From Streptomyces sp. WAC 01529 (GTDB lineage: Bacteria > Actinomycetota > Actinomycetes > Streptomycetales > Streptomycetaceae): a stretch of 64,000 nt of DNA. Below, piece by piece: positions 8,229 through 16,783 of this stretch. The translations under genes and the position numbers were made by a program. The notes under the pieces are model-generated. The model did no database searches and had not been told where the DNA came from. It was given only the letters and a program-made list of their open reading frames with translations. Location of the stretch: positions 2,429,001-2,493,000 of the forward strand of contig NZ_CP029617.1 in the NCBI RefSeq assembly GCF_003945545.1. The letters are read 5' to 3'. How positions within the stretch are numbered: position 1 is the first letter of the stretch; each line of letters opens with the position of its first letter.

Positions 8229-10691
8229 TTACGGGGCGGCCCTGAGCGTCTTCGTCAGGCGCGGGTCCGCGATCGAGCGGCCCGCCGTGACCTCGTACGA
8301 ACCTTCCTGGTACGACCAGGCGTTGGCGTCCTCGTCCCAGATCTCGAAGGCCCGGCGCGGGAGTTCGACCGTCGCCTCCACGCTCTCGCCCGGCGCCGCC
8401 TCGACGGACGCGAAACCGGCGAGCCAGCGGGGCGGGCGGGCGGCGTCCGCAATGGTGGGGGCAAGGTAGAGCTGGATGACCTCGCGGCCCGCGCGCGTAC
8501 CGGAGTTGCGGACGCGGACCGTGGCCGTCGTGCCCTCCACCGTGAGGGATTCGTATGTCCAGTCGGTGTAGCCGAGGCCGTGGCCGAACGCGTACGAGGG
8601 GGTGGCGCCCGCCTGCTCCCAGGCGCGGTAGCCGATGAACACGCCCTCGTCGTAAGGGAGTTCACCGTCGGTCGGAGTGACCCTCGTGACGGGGGCGGCC
8701 GCGAGGTCGCCCCAGGTGGTGGGGAGCCGGCCGCCGGGCTCCTCGGCGCCGAGGAGGACGTCGGCGAGGGCCGCGCCGCCCTCCTGGCCGGGGAACCAGC
8801 CGAGCAGGATCGCGGCGACGTCGTCGCGCCACGGAAGTTCCACCGGGGAGCCGGAGTTGACGACGACGACCGTGCGGGGGTTGGCCGCGGCCACCGCGCG
8901 GACCAGGTCGTCCTGGTGGCCCGGCAGCCTGAGGTCCTGGCGGTCGAAGCCCTCGGACTCGACGCGTTCGGTGGTGGCGACGACCACGACGGCGGTGTCG
9001 GCGTGGCGCGCCGCCTCGACGGCCTCGGACATGAGTTCGTCGGCGGCGCGCCGCGGGCCGAGGTGGACGAGGGAGAACAGGACGCCCGGCAGCGGTGTCG
9101 CGGCCTCCTTGTCGAGCCGGTGGAGCAGGGAGACCTCGACGGGCTCGCCCTCGGTGAGCGCCACCGTGCCGCGCTCGACCGGGGAGCCGAAGAACGCCTC
9201 GAACGGGTCGGCCCCGGCGTCCATCTCCTGCACGCCGTCATAGAGGACCCGGCCGCCGACCGTCAGCGTGAAGCCGCCGAGGCCGCGCGTGCCGAAGGAG
9301 TGCTCGCCGCTCTCGCGGGGCGTGAACGTGCCGACCACCTCGACGCTCGCCATGGCCTCGTGGGTGACGCCTTCGGGCAGGTCGTCGCCGATCCACTGGA
9401 CCTGGCCGGTGGGCAGGCCGCCCTCGCCCAGGAGGTGGCCCTCCGCGTCCCGGCAGCGGGCGCGCAGCTCGAACCCCTTGTCGGCCGGGGCGAGTTCGTC
9501 GCTGGGGTCGGCCCCGACCGCGTGCGTGAGGGCGCCTTCTGGCAGGGCGGCGGTCAGGCCGTCGAGCGGGGAGACGACGCGGGCGGGGAAGACGGTGGCG
9601 GAGCCGCCGCCGAGGACGCGGGCGTCGCGGGCGGCGGCGCCGATGAGAGCGACCGTGCCGGGGGTGCGCCGGAGCGGCAGGGTCTGGTGCTCGTTGCGCA
9701 CGAGGACGAAGGAGCGGCGGGCGATCTCGCGGGCCAGGGCCTCGCCGTCGATGTCGGCGGGGGCCCGGGTGACGGCCGGTTCGGCGCCTTCGAGGACGCC
9801 GACGCGCGCGGCGAGGCGCAGGACGTCGCGGACGGCCGCGTCGACCGTCTCCTCCTCTACGTGGCCCGCGCGGACGGCGGCGGCGAGCGGCTCTCCGTAC
9901 ACCGTGCGGGGGCCCGGCATGGCGACGTCGAGGCCGCCCTCGATGGCGCCGGCGGTGGTGCGGGCGGCCATCCAGTCGGAGACGTTGCAGCCGTCGAATC
10001 CCCACTCGCCGCGCAGCACTCCGTTCACGAGGTGGCGGTGTTCGGTCATCGTCACGCCGTTGACCTGGTTGTAGGCGGTCATGATGCCCCAGGGGCGGGC
10101 GTGGGTGACGATCGCCTCGAAGGGCGCCAGGTACAGCTCGCGCAGGGCGCGCGCGCCGATCCTGTTGTCGACGGTGAAGCGCTCGGTCTCGGCGTCGTTG
10201 GCGACGAAGTGCTTGACGGTCGTGCCGACGCCGCCGGACTGCACGCCCTGGACATAGCCGGTGCCGATCACGCCCGTCAGATACGGGTCCTCGCTGTACG
10301 CCTCGAAGTGGCGGCCGCCGAGCGGGGTGCGGTGGAGGTTGACGGTGGGCGCGAGCAGGACGTGGACGCCCTTGCGGCGGGCCTCCTGCGCCAGGAGCGC
10401 CCCGGCGCGGCGGGCCAGCTCCTGGTCCCAGGTGGCGGCGAGGGCGGTCGGGGAGGGCAGCGCGATGGACGGGTCGTCGGCGGTCCAGCGGGTGCCGCGC
10501 ACGCCGATCGGGCCGTCGGACATCACGAGGGACCTCAGGCCGATCTCCGGCAGGGCGTGCAGGGACCACATGTCGCGGCCGCCGAGCAGGCGGGCCTTGG
10601 CGTCCAGGCCGAGCTTGCCGAGGGCGGCCTCGACGGCCGCCTCCCGCGCCCGGTCCGCGTCCGTGGCCTCGGTGGGCTTGGGTGCCGCCAT
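8229..10691 (-). CDS. Glycoside hydrolase family 3 beta-glucosidase-like protein
   Basis: An 820-aa GH3 enzyme. The N-terminal (beta/alpha)8 domain carries KHF (Lys160-His161) and the nucleophile Asp239 in CNVSDWMAARTT. The C-terminal sandwich domain is interrupted by a PA14-like insert (about residues 395-540, including FTPRESGEHSFGTRGLGGF) and followed by a fibronectin-III-like end. No signal peptide is visible, so it probably acts in the cytoplasm on imported beta-glycosides. The ATG at 10691 has GAGGAGG at ideal spacing; the frame is open further upstream but lacks a site. Divergent from a TetR gene, its likely regulator. Confidence 0.92.
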   Translation of the reverse strand: MAAPKPTEATDADRAREAAVEAALGKLGLDAKARLLGGRDMWSLHALPEIGLRSLVMSDGPIGVRGTRWTADDPSIALPSPTALAATWDQELARRAGALLAQEARRKGVHVLLAPTVNLHRTPLGGRHFEAYSEDPYLTGVIGTGYVQGVQSGGVGTTVKHFVANDAETERFTVDNRIGARALRELYLAPFEAIVTHARPWGIMTAYNQVNGVTMTEHRHLVNGVLRGEWGFDGCNVSDWMAARTTAGAIEGGLDVAMPGPRTVYGEPLAAAVRAGHVEEETVDAAVRDVLRLAARVGVLEGAEPAVTRAPADIDGEALAREIARRSFVLVRNEHQTLPLRRTPGTVALIGAAARDARVLGGGSATVFPARVVSPLDGLTAALPEGALTHAVGADPSDELAPADKGFELRARCRDAEGHLLGEGGLPTGQVQWIGDDLPEGVTHEAMASVEVVGTFTPRESGEHSFGTRGLGGFTLTVGGRVLYDGVQEMDAGADPFEAFFGSPVERGTVALTEGEPVEVSLLHRLDKEAATPLPGVLFSLVHLGPRRAADELMSEAVEAARHADTAVVVVATTERVESEGFDRQDLRLPGHQDDLVRAVAAANPRTVVVVNSGSPVELPWRDDVAAILLGWFPGQEGGAALADVLLGAEEPGGRLPTTWGDLAAAPVTRVTPTDGELPYDEGVFIGYRAWEQAGATPSYAFGHGLGYTDWTYESLTVEGTTATVRVRNSGTRAGREVIQLYLAPTIADAARPPRWLAGFASVEAAPGESVEATVELPRRAFEIWDEDANAWSYQEGSYEVTAGRSIADPRLTKTLRAAP

Positions 10692-10802
10692 GACGGTGCC
10701 TCCTCGTTGAATCCGTGGATGTGTCGCACCGGCCGTCCGCGCCGGTGGCCCCATCCTGCATCTCCCACCTGTTGATCGGTAGGTTTCGTTATCTTGCTGT
10801 TA

Positions 10803-10817
10803 TACGAAGATGTCGTA
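10803..10817. promoter_or_regulatory. Candidate operator between GH3 and TetR genes
   Basis: TACGA-AGATG-TCGTA, a 5-bp perfect inverted repeat with a 5-bp spacer in the divergent promoter region of the GH3 and TetR genes. Short, so only suggestive. Confidence 0.35.
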
Positions 10818-10874
10818 CGGTCCTCCGGGTGGGGCCGGAAGTCCCGCGAGCGGGGCCGAGGGAAGGGTGCGGAG

Positions 10875-11459
10875 ATGACGGCGGGCAGGGCGAGGCCCAG
10901 GGGCGAGGAGAGGCGTGCGGAGATTCTCCGGGCCGCCCTTGAGGTGATCGCCGAGCGCGGCTACCGGGGCGCGAGCCTCGGGGCGGTCGCCGAGCGGGTC
11001 GGCCTCACCCAGCAGGGCCTGATGCACTACTTCCCCACCAAGGAGGCCCTTCTGGTGGCCGTCCTGGAGGCCCGCGACCAGTGGGACGCGGTGCCGCGCG
11101 GCGAGTGGCGGCTCGATCTGCTCGGCTCGCTCGTGGAGTACAACGCGATGCGGCCCGGCGTCGTGCAGACCTTCTCCGCGCTGCTCGGCGAGAGCGTGAC
11201 GGACGGGCATCCGGCGCGCGCCTTCTTCGCCGGGCGGTACGGGACGGTGCGCGAGAGCTTCGCGGCGGTGCTGCGCGCCGAGTACGGGGAGCGGCTGCCC
11301 TCCGGCCTCACGCCGGAGGCGGCGGCTCCGCTGCTGGCGGCGGTGATGGACGGCTTGCAGTACCAGTGGCTCCTCGACCCCGACGCGGTGGACATGCCGG
11401 AGGCCTTCCGGGCCTTCCTCGCACTCCTTGGCGGCGGCCAGGAGACGGGCCGGGACTAG
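10875..11459 (+). CDS. TetR family transcriptional regulator
   Basis: A 194-aa repressor-type protein. The N-terminal helix-turn-helix spans EILRAALEVIAERGYRGASLGAVAERVGLTQQGLMHYFPTKEALL, with the TetR signature YFPTKEAL; the rest is a ligand-binding helical domain. ATG 10875 has AAGGG 7 bp upstream; the longer open frame from 10794 reads as Arg/Gly-rich non-conserved sequence. Being divergent from the GH3 gene, it most likely represses that gene and itself, responding to a sugar or glycoside. Regulation is inferred from arrangement alone. Confidence 0.85.
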   Translation: MTAGRARPRGEERRAEILRAALEVIAERGYRGASLGAVAERVGLTQQGLMHYFPTKEALLVAVLEARDQWDAVPRGEWRLDLLGSLVEYNAMRPGVVQTFSALLGESVTDGHPARAFFAGRYGTVRESFAAVLRAEYGERLPSGLTPEAAAPLLAAVMDGLQYQWLLDPDAVDMPEAFRAFLALLGGGQETGRD

Positions 11460-11465
11460 CCGGGG

Positions 11466-12620
11466 CTAAGGCGCCTTCGGCAGTTGCTGGGTCGCGCAGT
11501 GGATGCCGCCGCCGCCCTCGCCGAGGGCGTCCACCGGGATCTGGGTGACCTGGCGGCCCGGGTACAGCTCCCGGACGATCGACGCGGCCGCGCTGTCGGC
11601 CTTCCTGTCGCCGAAGCGGGGCATGATCACGGCGCCGTTCGCCACGTAGTAATTGACGTAGCTCGCGAGGAAGTCGGGGCCTCGGCGGCCGATGCGGGTC
11701 GGTTCGGGGAGCGCGGCGAGATCCAGGGACTTGCCGCGGGCGTCCTTCGCCGCGGAGAGGGTCTCGCGGGCCTGGGCGTAGGCCTTGGACCAGACGTCGT
11801 CGGGGGCCGTCGGCGGCGGGGTGCTCATGACCACCACGCCCGGTTCGGCGAAGCGGGCCAGGGCGTCGATGTGGTAGTCCGTGATGTCCTTGCCCCTGAC
11901 ACCGTCCACCCAGATGACCCGGGTGACGCCGAAGAGCCGCTTGAGCGCGCGTTCGATGTCGTCGCGGGACTTGCCCGGGTTGCGATTGCCGTTGACCAGG
12001 GAACTCTCGGTCGCGAGCAGAGTGCCCGCCCCGTCGACCTCGATCGCGCCGCCCTCACCGACGATCGGCGCCTCGACGCGCGGAACGCCCCGGTCGGCCA
12101 GGATCCGCCGGGCGACCTCGCCGTCGCGGGCGTGCTCCTGCTTGTCGCCCCAGCCGTTGAAACGGAGGTCGACGCCCGCGAGGCCGTCGGGGCCGAGCAC
12201 GAAGCTCGGGCCCGTGTCCCGCATCCACAGGTCGTCCACCGGCACCGGCAGGATCTCCACCCCCGAACCGCAGGCCCGCCGGGCCGCCTTCGCGTCCCGC
12301 TCGTCCGCGAGCAGCGTCACCGGCTCGAACTCCGCGATCGTGCGGGCGATCCGCGCGATGTCCTCCCGTACGGCATGGACGTACGACTTCCAGATGCGGC
12401 GGCTCGGCCAGGACATGTACGTCAGCTCGTGCGGGGCCGCCTCGTCGGGCATGCGGCGGCCGTCGGCGGAGGGTGCCGTGGCGGGCTCGGCGCGGTCCTG
12501 CTTTCCCGGGTGCTCGGCGCCCCCTTCGCCACCGCAGGCGCTCAGCGCCGTCGCGCCGAGGGCCGCGAGGGCGCCTGCCCTGAGGGCGCGCCGCCTGGGC
12601 ATTCCTCTGTTCGGTGTCAC
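11466..12620 (-). CDS. Secreted agmatine deiminase / peptidyl-arginine deiminase family lipoprotein
   Basis: A 384-aa member of the guanidine-modifying PPAD/agmatine deiminase family, which hydrolyses agmatine to N-carbamoylputrescine and ammonia, or deiminates arginine. The leader has RRRALRAG (Tat-like) followed by lipobox LSAC, unusual because agmatine deiminases are normally cytoplasmic. Catalytic motifs seen: WMRDTGPSF, EGGAIEVDG, DYHIDALARF and the nucleophile Cys375 in GGGGIHCATQQ. GTG at 12620 has AGGA upstream; ATG 12602 has none. Divergent from a TetR gene across a perfect palindrome that probably controls it. Confidence 0.88.
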   Translation of the reverse strand: MTPNRGMPRRRALRAGALAALGATALSACGGEGGAEHPGKQDRAEPATAPSADGRRMPDEAAPHELTYMSWPSRRIWKSYVHAVREDIARIARTIAEFEPVTLLADERDAKAARRACGSGVEILPVPVDDLWMRDTGPSFVLGPDGLAGVDLRFNGWGDKQEHARDGEVARRILADRGVPRVEAPIVGEGGAIEVDGAGTLLATESSLVNGNRNPGKSRDDIERALKRLFGVTRVIWVDGVRGKDITDYHIDALARFAEPGVVVMSTPPPTAPDDVWSKAYAQARETLSAAKDARGKSLDLAALPEPTRIGRRGPDFLASYVNYYVANGAVIMPRFGDRKADSAAASIVRELYPGRQVTQIPVDALGEGGGGIHCATQQLPKAP

Positions 12621-12643
12621 GTCGGTGTCCTGCCTTTCTGGCC

Positions 12644-12663
12644 CTGACTGAAATTTCAGTCAG
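12644..12663. promoter_or_regulatory. Perfect 20-bp palindromic operator
   Basis: CTGACTGAAATTTCAGTCAG is its own reverse complement over all 20 bases. It lies in the 109-bp gap between the divergent deiminase and TetR genes, 24 bp from the deiminase start. Its size and symmetry fit a TetR dimer-pair operator controlling both genes. Confidence 0.82.
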
Positions 12664-12729
12664 TACGATCGTAGGGCATGATCGGAGGCCGGACCCAGAA
12701 CCCGATCCTTCAGGCAGTGGAGCAGCGCG

Positions 12730-13305
12730 ATGCCGGACAGGCCCACCCAGATCCTCGAAGCCGCCGCCCGGCTGATCGCCCGGCGCGGGGTGCGCGGGCT
12801 GCGCGTCGAGGAGGTCTCCGCCGAGGCCGGGGTGTCGACCGCGCTGATCTACTACCACTTCAAGGACCGCGCCGGGCTGCTCCGCCGCACCCTGGAGTTC
12901 ATCGGCCGCCGCGCGGTCCGCTACACCGACGCCGCCCTGGAGACCTCCGCCGACCCCCGCACCCGGCTCACCGACCTGCTGCTCCTGGAGCTTCAGGACA
13001 CGCCCCGCGTACGGGAGAACAGCGCGGCCTGGGGTGAGCTGCGTGCCACCGCCGTCTTCGATCCCGACCTGCGCGAGCAGCTGACCGTCGCCACGAAGGA
13101 GTGGGCCGACGATCTCGCCCACCTCATCCGGCAGGCGCGGACCGCCGGGCAGGCGGCGGAGGACGTCGACCCGCGGGCGGCGGCCGAACGGCTCACCGCG
13201 CTCGTCGAGGGCGTCAGCGAACGGTGGCTGAGCGGCACGACCACGCTGGAGCGCGCGCATGAGCTGCTGCGCGGGGCCGTCGTACGGGAGCTGGGGCGGG
13301 CCTGA
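12730..13305 (+). CDS. TetR family transcriptional regulator
   Basis: A 191-aa regulator with an N-terminal helix-turn-helix (LRVEEVSAEAGVSTALIYYHFKDRAGLL). ATG 12730 begins MPDRPTQILEAAARLIARRGVRG. It faces the deiminase gene over the 20-bp palindrome and is the obvious candidate to bind it; an agmatine- or polyamine-type ligand is a reasonable guess but not shown by the sequence. No membrane segment. It ends 101 bp before the phosphotransferase gene, which has its own ribosome site. Confidence 0.87.
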   Translation: MPDRPTQILEAAARLIARRGVRGLRVEEVSAEAGVSTALIYYHFKDRAGLLRRTLEFIGRRAVRYTDAALETSADPRTRLTDLLLLELQDTPRVRENSAAWGELRATAVFDPDLREQLTVATKEWADDLAHLIRQARTAGQAAEDVDPRAAAERLTALVEGVSERWLSGTTTLERAHELLRGAVVRELGRA

Positions 13306-13406
13306 GCCGGGCGGTCTCCGTGGGCCTACCCGCGCCGGGGCAATTCGGTTGACCGGGCGCTGTCCGGCCGCTTCTATTCGGAACTCGTACGACGAGGGGG
13401 GACGGA

Positions 13407-14315
13407 ATGAAGATGCACGCCGGTGAGGCCGAGGTCGACGAGGCGGTCGTCGGCCGGCTGATCGGCGCCCAGTTCCCGGCCTGGGCCGGGCTTCCCGTGC
13501 GGCGGGTGGGCTCCGCGGGGACGTCGAACGTGATGTACCGGCTCGGCCCGGACATGGTGGTGCGCCTGCCCCGGCTCGCGGGGTCGGCGAAGGACGTGGC
13601 GCGGGAGCAGCACTGGCTGCCCCGGCTCGCGGCGGCGCTGCCCGTCGCGGTCCCCGTGCCGATCGCCCAGGGCGTGCCGGGCGAGGGCTACCCCTGCTCC
13701 TGGTCCGTCTTCCGCTGGCTGGACGGCACGACGCCCGACCCGGGCGAGCCCCTCGCCGAGCCCGTGCTGTTCGCCCGGGACGTCGCGGAGTTCCTGATCG
13801 CTCTGCGCGGGGTCGACCCGGCCGGTGCGCCCGCCGCCTACCGCAGCGAGCCGCTGGCCGAGCGCGACGGCTCCACCCGGGAGGTGATCGCTGAGCTGCG
13901 CGGTCTCGTGAACGCCGGGGCCGCGACGGCCGTATGGGAGGCCGCTCTGCGTGCGCCCGCGTGGCGGGGGGACGCGGTGTGGGTGCATGGCGATCTCCAG
14001 CCGGGCAATGTCCTCGTCGACCGCGGCCGGCTCAGCGCGGTCATCGACTTCGAGTGCATGGGCGTGGGCGACCCGGCCGTCGATCTGATCGCCGCCTGGT
14101 ACCTGATGGACGCCGAGGCCCGCGAGGCCTTCCGCGCCGCGCTCGGCGGGGCCGCGGACGACGCGATGTGGGCGCGCGGGCGGGGCTGGGCCCTCACGAT
14201 CGCCCTCAACGAACTCCGGTACTACCGCGAGACGAACCCGGTGATGGCGGACATCGCGCGCCGCGTCCTCGGCCGGCTGACCGAGGAGGCGGGGCGGGCG
14301 GCGGGCGGGCGGTGA
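13407..14315 (+). CDS. Aminoglycoside phosphotransferase (APH) family protein
   Basis: A 302-aa kinase-fold protein. The Brenner motif is HGDLQPGN with catalytic Asp196 and Asn201; VIDFECMGVGDPAVDL supplies the metal-binding Asp (the DFG equivalent). Family members phosphorylate aminoglycosides, macrolides, homoserine or choline-like metabolites. Many streptomycete members are not resistance enzymes, so the substrate is left open. ATG 13407 follows GAGGGGGGACGGA. It stands alone, followed 5 bp after the stop by the 119-bp palindromic element, which may terminate its transcript. Confidence 0.85.
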   Translation: MKMHAGEAEVDEAVVGRLIGAQFPAWAGLPVRRVGSAGTSNVMYRLGPDMVVRLPRLAGSAKDVAREQHWLPRLAAALPVAVPVPIAQGVPGEGYPCSWSVFRWLDGTTPDPGEPLAEPVLFARDVAEFLIALRGVDPAGAPAAYRSEPLAERDGSTREVIAELRGLVNAGAATAVWEAALRAPAWRGDAVWVHGDLQPGNVLVDRGRLSAVIDFECMGVGDPAVDLIAAWYLMDAEAREAFRAALGGAADDAMWARGRGWALTIALNELRYYRETNPVMADIARRVLGRLTEEAGRAAGGR

Positions 14316-14320
14316 GGCTC

Positions 14321-14439
14321 AGAGCCTGTCTTTGAACCCGCGTCGTTCGCGCGGAGCGCGGGCGCAGCGGCGGTCGGTGCGTGCGATCGGCGTGCGTGCC
14401 GGGCGTCGGGGCGCAGGCGGGGGTTCAAAGACAGGCTCT
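14321..14439. repeat. Palindromic element, copy 2 (MITE/REP-like, longer form)
   Basis: Ends identical to the element at 1273-1336: 19-bp inverted repeats at 14321-14339 and 14421-14439, and the same first 44 bases. The inside holds 55 additional bases absent from copy 1. It starts 5 bp after the phosphotransferase stop and ends 116 bp before the next gene. As RNA it would fold into a long stable hairpin, so it may act as a terminator here. No target-site duplication seen. Confidence 0.8.
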
Positions 14440-14555
14440 CAGGGGGACCGCGCCATGAAGGCCCGTGCAGTCCACTTCGCGCGGGCCGCGCCATAGCGCT
14501 CACCCCGTCCGCCCCGCGATACTTCCGCCACCCCACCGGTTACGGAAGGACTCGC

Positions 14556-15872
14556 GTGCGTTCTCGCTCTCATGTGCTGTCTCGGCTCGGCGCCCTCGGT
14601 GTCGCCGCCCTCTTGGCCGGGGCCATCGCCCCGGCGTCCGCCTCCGCCGCCCCGGGCTCCGAGGGCCGTGCCCCCACCGTCGAGGAGCAGCGGCTGGACC
14701 GTGCCGCCCCTCGGGAGATCCTGCGGCGCAGCGGGTTCGACGGCCTCGCCCCGGAGTTGGCGCGGGCGCTCGGCGAGGCCCGCTCCTATGGCCAGGCCCG
14801 CCGTGTCGTCGTACGCGAAGGCGGGCAGCTGTGGCGCAGGGCCGTCGACCGGGCGCAGGGGCGCGGGCCCGCCCGGGGGGACCTGAGCCGGGACGACGAC
14901 CGGCCGCTGTACTGGGCCCGCCTGGGGATGGCGCGGGAGCTGCGGCAGTGGGAGCCGAAACGGTTCTCCCTCGGGGAGGAGCAGCGCGCCCGGCTCATGG
15001 GCGCGCTGGAGAGGACGTCCCGGGGGCAGGACAGCGTCCGGTTCCCCGCGTCCGACCGCGGCCCCGGCAAGGGTCAGCGAGCAAAGGGCCAGCGCGCCGA
15101 GGGCCACCGCGTCAAGCGGATCCTCGTCACCGGGTTCGATCCCTTCACCCTCGACCGGGACGTCCGCATCAGCAACCCCTCCGGCGCCACCGCGCTGGCC
15201 CTGGACGGCACGACGATCCGGACCGCCGACGGTGTCGCCCGCGTCGAGGCGGTCACCTTCCCCGTCCGCTGGCAGGACTTCACCGACGGCGCCGTGGAGC
15301 GGGCGCTGCGCCCGTACCTCCCCCGCGTGGACCTCTTCACCACCATCAGCCAGGGGCGGGTGGGCCGCTTCGACATCGAGCGGACCAACGGGGCCTGGCG
15401 CGGCGGCTTCCCCGACAACGACAACGTCTCCAGGACGGAGACCGTCCCGGTGAGCGATCCCGCCTCGCAGCCCCAGTGGACGTCGACGACCCTCCCGTAC
15501 AAGAAGATCGCGGAAGCCGCCACGGGCCGCTTTCCCGTGTACGACAACACGTCGGTGACCGAGATCCCGGCGGGCGGGGGCGCTCCCGTGGTCCGGCCCG
15601 GCGGGCCCACCGAGGGGTCGACGGCCCGCGCGGGTGGCGGCGGTGACTATCTGTCCAACGAGATCGCCTACCGGGCGACGCTGCTGCGGGACCGGCTGGG
15701 GCTGCGCGACCGGCTGCCCGGCGGGCATGTGCACACGCCGGTTCTGCGGTTCGGGGCGGGTAACACCGACCCGGCGACGGGCGCCGTGACCGATCCCGAG
15801 TTCGTACGGAACCGGCTCGACATCATCGCTCAGGTGAGGGGCATCCTGCGCGTGGCCGCGTCGGAGTCCTGA
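14556..15872 (+). CDS. Secreted pyroglutamyl-peptidase I (C15)-like protein, catalytic Cys replaced by Ser
   Basis: 438 aa with a signal peptide (cleavage near ASASAA, about residue 32), a helical N-terminal extension (about 35-185) and a peptidase C15 fold from ILVTGFDPF (189-197). Family enzymes remove N-terminal pyroglutamate using Glu-Cys-His. Here Glu275 (RFDIER) and His393 (GGHVHTP) are present, but the position of the nucleophile in the usual YxCN/D motif reads YLSNE with Ser367 (codon TCC). The protein may be inactive, a serine enzyme or a binding protein. GTG 14556 has GGAAGGA upstream. Its 3' end overlaps the convergent EI24 gene by 43 bp. Confidence 0.78.
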   Translation: MRSRSHVLSRLGALGVAALLAGAIAPASASAAPGSEGRAPTVEEQRLDRAAPREILRRSGFDGLAPELARALGEARSYGQARRVVVREGGQLWRRAVDRAQGRGPARGDLSRDDDRPLYWARLGMARELRQWEPKRFSLGEEQRARLMGALERTSRGQDSVRFPASDRGPGKGQRAKGQRAEGHRVKRILVTGFDPFTLDRDVRISNPSGATALALDGTTIRTADGVARVEAVTFPVRWQDFTDGAVERALRPYLPRVDLFTTISQGRVGRFDIERTNGAWRGGFPDNDNVSRTETVPVSDPASQPQWTSTTLPYKKIAEAATGRFPVYDNTSVTEIPAGGGAPVVRPGGPTEGSTARAGGGGDYLSNEIAYRATLLRDRLGLRDRLPGGHVHTPVLRFGAGNTDPATGAVTDPEFVRNRLDIIAQVRGILRVAASES

Positions 15873-16645
15873 CCCGCGCCCTCCGGGCCGCCGTCGCCGT
15901 CCGAGCCGTTCTCGCCCAGCAGGTCCCGTGCCATCAGCGTCGCCCCCGCGACCGCGCCCGGCATCAGGAACACCGCGACGAACGGCACCAGGAAGGCGAC
16001 GGCGAGCGGCGCCCCGAAGCCCCAGGCGAGCCCCTTGCGCGAGCGCAACAGGGCGAGCCGGTCGCGCAGTTCGACGCCGCGGCGCTGGAGGGCGACCGCG
16101 GTCAGCTCCTCGACGAGGAAGAAGCCGGTCACGCAGAAGCCGATGACCGGGACGACGGTCTGGCCGACGACCGGGATGAAGCCGAGCCCGAAGAGCAGGA
16201 CGCCCCAGAGCAGCGCGCGCACGAGGACGCGCAGGCTGTCCCTGGCGGAGATCCACAGTTCGCGCCAGAGCGGGAGCCCCGACTCGGGGGCGTGGCCCGA
16301 CTCGGCGATGTCGACCTTCTCGGAGAGCGACTCGTAGAAGGGCTGCCCGATCAGGAGCGTCATCGCGGTGAAGGTGAGGACGGAGAGCAGCAGCGCGAGG
16401 CCGAAGAGCAGCGCCGTCAGGAAGCCGCGGAAGAGGCCCTGCCACGGCGAGGACCAGTCGTCGGCGAAGGGCGTGGCCCAGCCGACGGCGTCGGCGCCCC
16501 AGAGCGCGAGGGCGACGAGCGCCCCCGCGTACAGGACGAGGGTGATGAGACCGGGCAACAGGCCCATCCCGTACTGCTTGCCGTGCTGGGCGACCCAGCG
16601 CTGGCCCTTCATCAAGTAGCCGAAGCCCACACCGAGATCACGCAT
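15830..16645 (-). CDS. EI24 domain integral membrane protein
   Basis: A 271-aa membrane protein of the EI24/CysZ-like superfamily. Hydrophobic segments lie near the N-terminal third (LLPGLITLVLYAGALVALALW and GFLTALLFGLALLLSVLTF), around VRALLWGVLLFGLGFIPVV, and near GAPLAVAFLVPFVAVFL. The conserved GQPFYESLSEKVD loop is present. The function in actinomycetes is unknown; CysZ relatives carry sulfate. ATG 16645 (MRDLGVGFGYLMKG) is preferred over GTG 16654, though neither has a strong ribosome site. The last 43 bp overlap the pyroglutamyl-peptidase-like gene on the other strand. Confidence 0.8.
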   Translation of the reverse strand: MRDLGVGFGYLMKGQRWVAQHGKQYGMGLLPGLITLVLYAGALVALALWGADAVGWATPFADDWSSPWQGLFRGFLTALLFGLALLLSVLTFTAMTLLIGQPFYESLSEKVDIAESGHAPESGLPLWRELWISARDSLRVLVRALLWGVLLFGLGFIPVVGQTVVPVIGFCVTGFFLVEELTAVALQRRGVELRDRLALLRSRKGLAWGFGAPLAVAFLVPFVAVFLMPGAVAGATLMARDLLGENGSDGDGGPEGAGQDSDAATRRMPLT

Positions 16646-16783
16646 GCGGCACACCCTAGCCGCAGGTGGGGGGCGGTTTGGGGGCTGCCGCGTGCCAGGA
16701 CTGTCACAGCCCTCTCGAAGGCCCCCTTGTTGTGGAGGAGTTGAACCGTGTAAGACCTCGCTTACCGATCAACGGAGGTACGC

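Noticed and set aside
13407..14315. Aminoglycoside resistance gene.
   Set aside because: Only the kinase fold and Brenner motif are visible; the family includes many metabolic kinases, and no antibiotic cluster adjoins it.
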